Shown here: one piece after another, positions 38,451 to 40,264 of the stretch
Numbering within the stretch: position 1 is the first letter of the stretch
Layout of the letters: each line of letters opens with the position of its first letter
Origin: Bacillota bacterium
GTDB taxonomy: Bacteria; Bacillota; Dethiobacteria; DTU022
Length of the DNA stretch: 40,264 nucleotides
NCBI GenBank assembly: GCA_012799185.1
Contig: JAAZLS010000071.1
Location: 1-40,264, forward strand
Reading direction: 5' to 3'
Translations under genes and position numbers: made by a program
The notes under the pieces: model-generated
Seen by the model: only the letters and a program-made list of their open reading frames with translations
Databases searched by the model: none
What the model was told of the DNA's origin: nothing

Positions 38451-38837
38451 TTAAAATGCCTCCCGGAAAGTGCCCCGGCCCCCCCGTTTCGATTCAGTAT
38501 TGCGTTTTAAATCCTGAAGTCGTTCATCACTTTCCTTCAAAAACCGGGTCAACTTGTCTTCAAAACTACCGCGATCCCTTCTCTGGGAATACCGGGACGA
38601 TTCTTTACGAACCCGTTTAATCGATAGCCCGATCTTCCCATTACCGTCAACCGAGAGCACCTTTACATTTACTTTCTCATCTTTTTTCAGGTAATCGTTG
38701 ATATCCTTAACATAAGAGTTGGCTACCTCAGAAATATGCACCAATCCCGTATCTCCGCCGGGAAGCAATATAAATGCACCAAAATTAGTGATCCCGGTCA
38801 CCACCCCCTCTACAATATTCCCAACTTTAACGGACAT
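38451..38837 (-). CDS. S1 domain RNA-binding protein (YabR-like)
   Basis: MSVKVGNIVEGVVTGITNFGAFILLPGGDTGLVHISEVANSYVKDINDYLKKDEKVNVKVLSVDGNGKIGLSIKR. Start trimmed to the ATG at 38837. Confidence 0.93.
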   Translation of the reverse strand: MSVKVGNIVEGVVTGITNFGAFILLPGGDTGLVHISEVANSYVKDINDYLKKDEKVNVKVLSVDGNGKIGLSIKRVRKESSRYSQRRDRGSFEDKLTRFLKESDERLQDLKRNTESKRGGRGTFREAF

Positions 38838-38910
38838 GCTAGAAAATACTCCTCCTTGTTTTAATGCTTTTATAATTCTCAACATAATTATAGCCTGTTT
38901 ACAGGGCTTG

Positions 38911-39234
38911 TCAATCATTTAATTGAAATACTATCTCCCCGGGCTTTACTAACCCCAGGTGTTTTCTTGCCAACAACTCGATATATTCGCTATCGGAAAG
39001 CCGCTCTATCTCCTCCTTAACCCGTTCGTTCCGGGCTTCTTGCTGTTCAAGCCGGACCCGGTGGGCGCTCGCCTCCCGTTTTAAGCGGGTATACTGTCCA
39101 GCCTGGATAATAATGATTAAAGTTAGAAAGGCCACCAGGATTAACCCGATCGATGCCGCCAGTTTGGGAATCGTTAACCCAGGAGTAGCTCTTCTTATTC
39201 TGGTCACCTTGGAGCGGCTTTTGATTGGGTTCAT
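38911..39234 (-). CDS. divIC: Septum formation initiator family protein (DivIC/FtsB-like)
   Basis: Single TM plus coiled coil and SEYIELLARKHLGLVKPGEIVF; genomic position between yabQ and the S1 gene. Confidence 0.88.
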   Translation of the reverse strand: MNPIKSRSKVTRIRRATPGLTIPKLAASIGLILVAFLTLIIIIQAGQYTRLKREASAHRVRLEQQEARNERVKEEIERLSDSEYIELLARKHLGLVKPGEIVFQLND

Positions 39235-39273
39235 TCCATTTTCCCCCGGGCTGCAAATGATCAGGGCTTCCTG

Positions 39274-39720
39274 TCAATTTGTCTTTCGGTAGATGGAGTG
39301 AAAAATCCTTCTTACACCAGGTATTTTCTTAACCCTTCCCAGCGGATAGGCAAATATACCCTGGATCTTCCGCCCCATCTGCTGGATAAATAGGCCGATC
39401 CGGACTAACCCTATCATTAGTTTATACCAAAATCCGAACAGGTGGGGACTTAACAAAAAATAATAGGCCACCGCCCCGGACGCCAAACCGATATAGGTAA
39501 AGGTATAGATCTCACCCCAACGATAGTAAAAAATAAACCACAGGCAATAGATGGTAGCAGTAAACCAGAACAGTCCGTCGGTAATAAATACCAGCAGGAC
39601 TCTTCTCATCCGGCAACAGGCGCGCAGCGCCCGGAAGAGATCATAATAGGCCCCTAACAGCAAGCCCAGTACCATCGCCTCGCTAAACAAGGAAAATTGA
39701 TCGGGCATAGTAGCCCCCAT
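39274..39720 (-). CDS. yabQ: Spore cortex biosynthesis protein YabQ
   Basis: LLLGAYYDLFRALRACCRMRRVLLVFITDGLFWFTATIYCLWFIFYYRWGEIYTFTYIGLASGAVAYYFLLSP; position after yabP. Confidence 0.9.
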   Translation of the reverse strand: MGATMPDQFSLFSEAMVLGLLLGAYYDLFRALRACCRMRRVLLVFITDGLFWFTATIYCLWFIFYYRWGEIYTFTYIGLASGAVAYYFLLSPHLFGFWYKLMIGLVRIGLFIQQMGRKIQGIFAYPLGRVKKIPGVRRIFHSIYRKTN

Positions 39721-40016
39721 TATTTAAATATCCGCTGCCAAACCCCTTTTCCCCTACCCTGCCCTTTATCCTCAGCATAGGCTAGTTCCAGGACCAGCCC
39801 TTCAATCACCACCTCGCCCTGTTCCAGGTTTAGGTGTCTAATATGCAGATTCTCACCCCGCACCGCCAATATCCCCAACTCCGTCTCCATGATCACCTCT
39901 TCTTCATCAAAACTATCAACATGAACTACACCAAATACCTCGCTGCGTTCCCGGTTATCAATAACCAGGCGATGTTGCCCGGTTCTAAAGCTATATTTCT
40001 CCTCCACCGGTTTCAC
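39720..40016 (-). CDS. yabP: Sporulation protein YabP
   Basis: HRLVIDNRERSEVFGVVHVDSFDEEEVIMETELGILAVRGENLHIRHLNLEQGEVVIEG. GTG start at 40016. Confidence 0.93.
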   Translation of the reverse strand: MKPVEEKYSFRTGQHRLVIDNRERSEVFGVVHVDSFDEEEVIMETELGILAVRGENLHIRHLNLEQGEVVIEGLVLELAYAEDKGQGRGKGVWQRIFK

Positions 40017-40128
40017 CCCCTTATTACGATCCGGTTCAGAAAGGGAGAGCAAAATTTACCTTGCAGCTAGAACAGTCCCTATGAAATATATGACCGGACT
40101 GGCTGAAATAGCCCACCGGCCGAGAGGT

Positions 40129-40264
40129 TTAATCCCACATTTTCACCATCTCGACCCCCCGAAAGAAATAGTTGATAATATCTTCTCCTGATTGCCCCTT
40201 GTCGGCCAGCGCCCGGGCCCCCCATTGGCACATGCCCACCCCGTGACCATATCCCACCCCCGCC
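40129..40264 (-). CDS. SpoIID/LytB domain protein, C-terminal end (truncated by window edge)
   Basis: Reverse-complement frame: ...AGVGYGHGVGMCQWGARALADKGQSGEDIINYFFRGVEMVKMWD*. The GHGVGMxQWGA motif is characteristic. Confidence 0.87.
   Translation of the reverse strand, partial: AGVGYGHGVGMCQWGARALADKGQSGEDIINYFFRGVEMVKMWD

Noticed and set aside
38144-38620. Three overlapping plus-strand ORFs (38144-38359, 38239-38442, 38411-38620)
   Set aside because: They are antisense to the group II intron fragment, the terminator and the S1-domain gene; no SD and no recognisable protein family.
1-40264. CRISPR arrays, tRNA/rRNA genes, prophage or toxin-antitoxin modules
   Set aside because: No regularly spaced repeats, no tRNA-like cloverleaf or T-arm consensus, and no phage or TA-type proteins were noticed when reading both strands.

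Overview
This window looks like chromosomal core and housekeeping DNA from an endospore-forming anaerobic Firmicute (Clostridia/Peptococcaceae-like; the taxon is inferred from gene content only). Left to right it holds:
- the end of a HutP-family gene, then lnt
- an F420-ligase-like gene with mobA, tatC and two tatA genes
- queG, a CDF transporter, a znuABC-like Zn/Mn uptake operon, and nadE
- mnmG, a DUF362 protein, an LCP-like protein, and pyruvate:ferredoxin oxidoreductase
- a trypsin-like protease, a DUF2922/DUF1659 pair, a saccharopine-dehydrogenase-like protein, and coaX
- a CPBP-folE-HD-folP-folB-folK folate operon, then fhs
- ftsH, an MFS transporter, hpt and tilS, then the Bacillus-like sporulation/division block spoIIE / S1-domain / divIC / yabQ / yabP, ending in a SpoIID-type fragment.

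I found no CRISPR array, rRNA, tRNA, prophage or obvious defence island. The most notable non-annotated signals are:
1. a fossil of the 5' part (domain I) of a group IIC intron, sitting directly after the terminator of the S1-domain gene
2. two tandem 31-codon single-TM microproteins, absent from the ORF track
3. a spoIIE promoter candidate with the atypical 21-bp spacer and a 0A-like box
4. several enzymes with degenerate catalytic motifs (NadE glutaminase domain, CPBP protease, LCP protein)
5. two convergent gene pairs sharing a single TTAA as overlapping stop codons.

I do not see convincing evidence for a wholly new multi-gene system.
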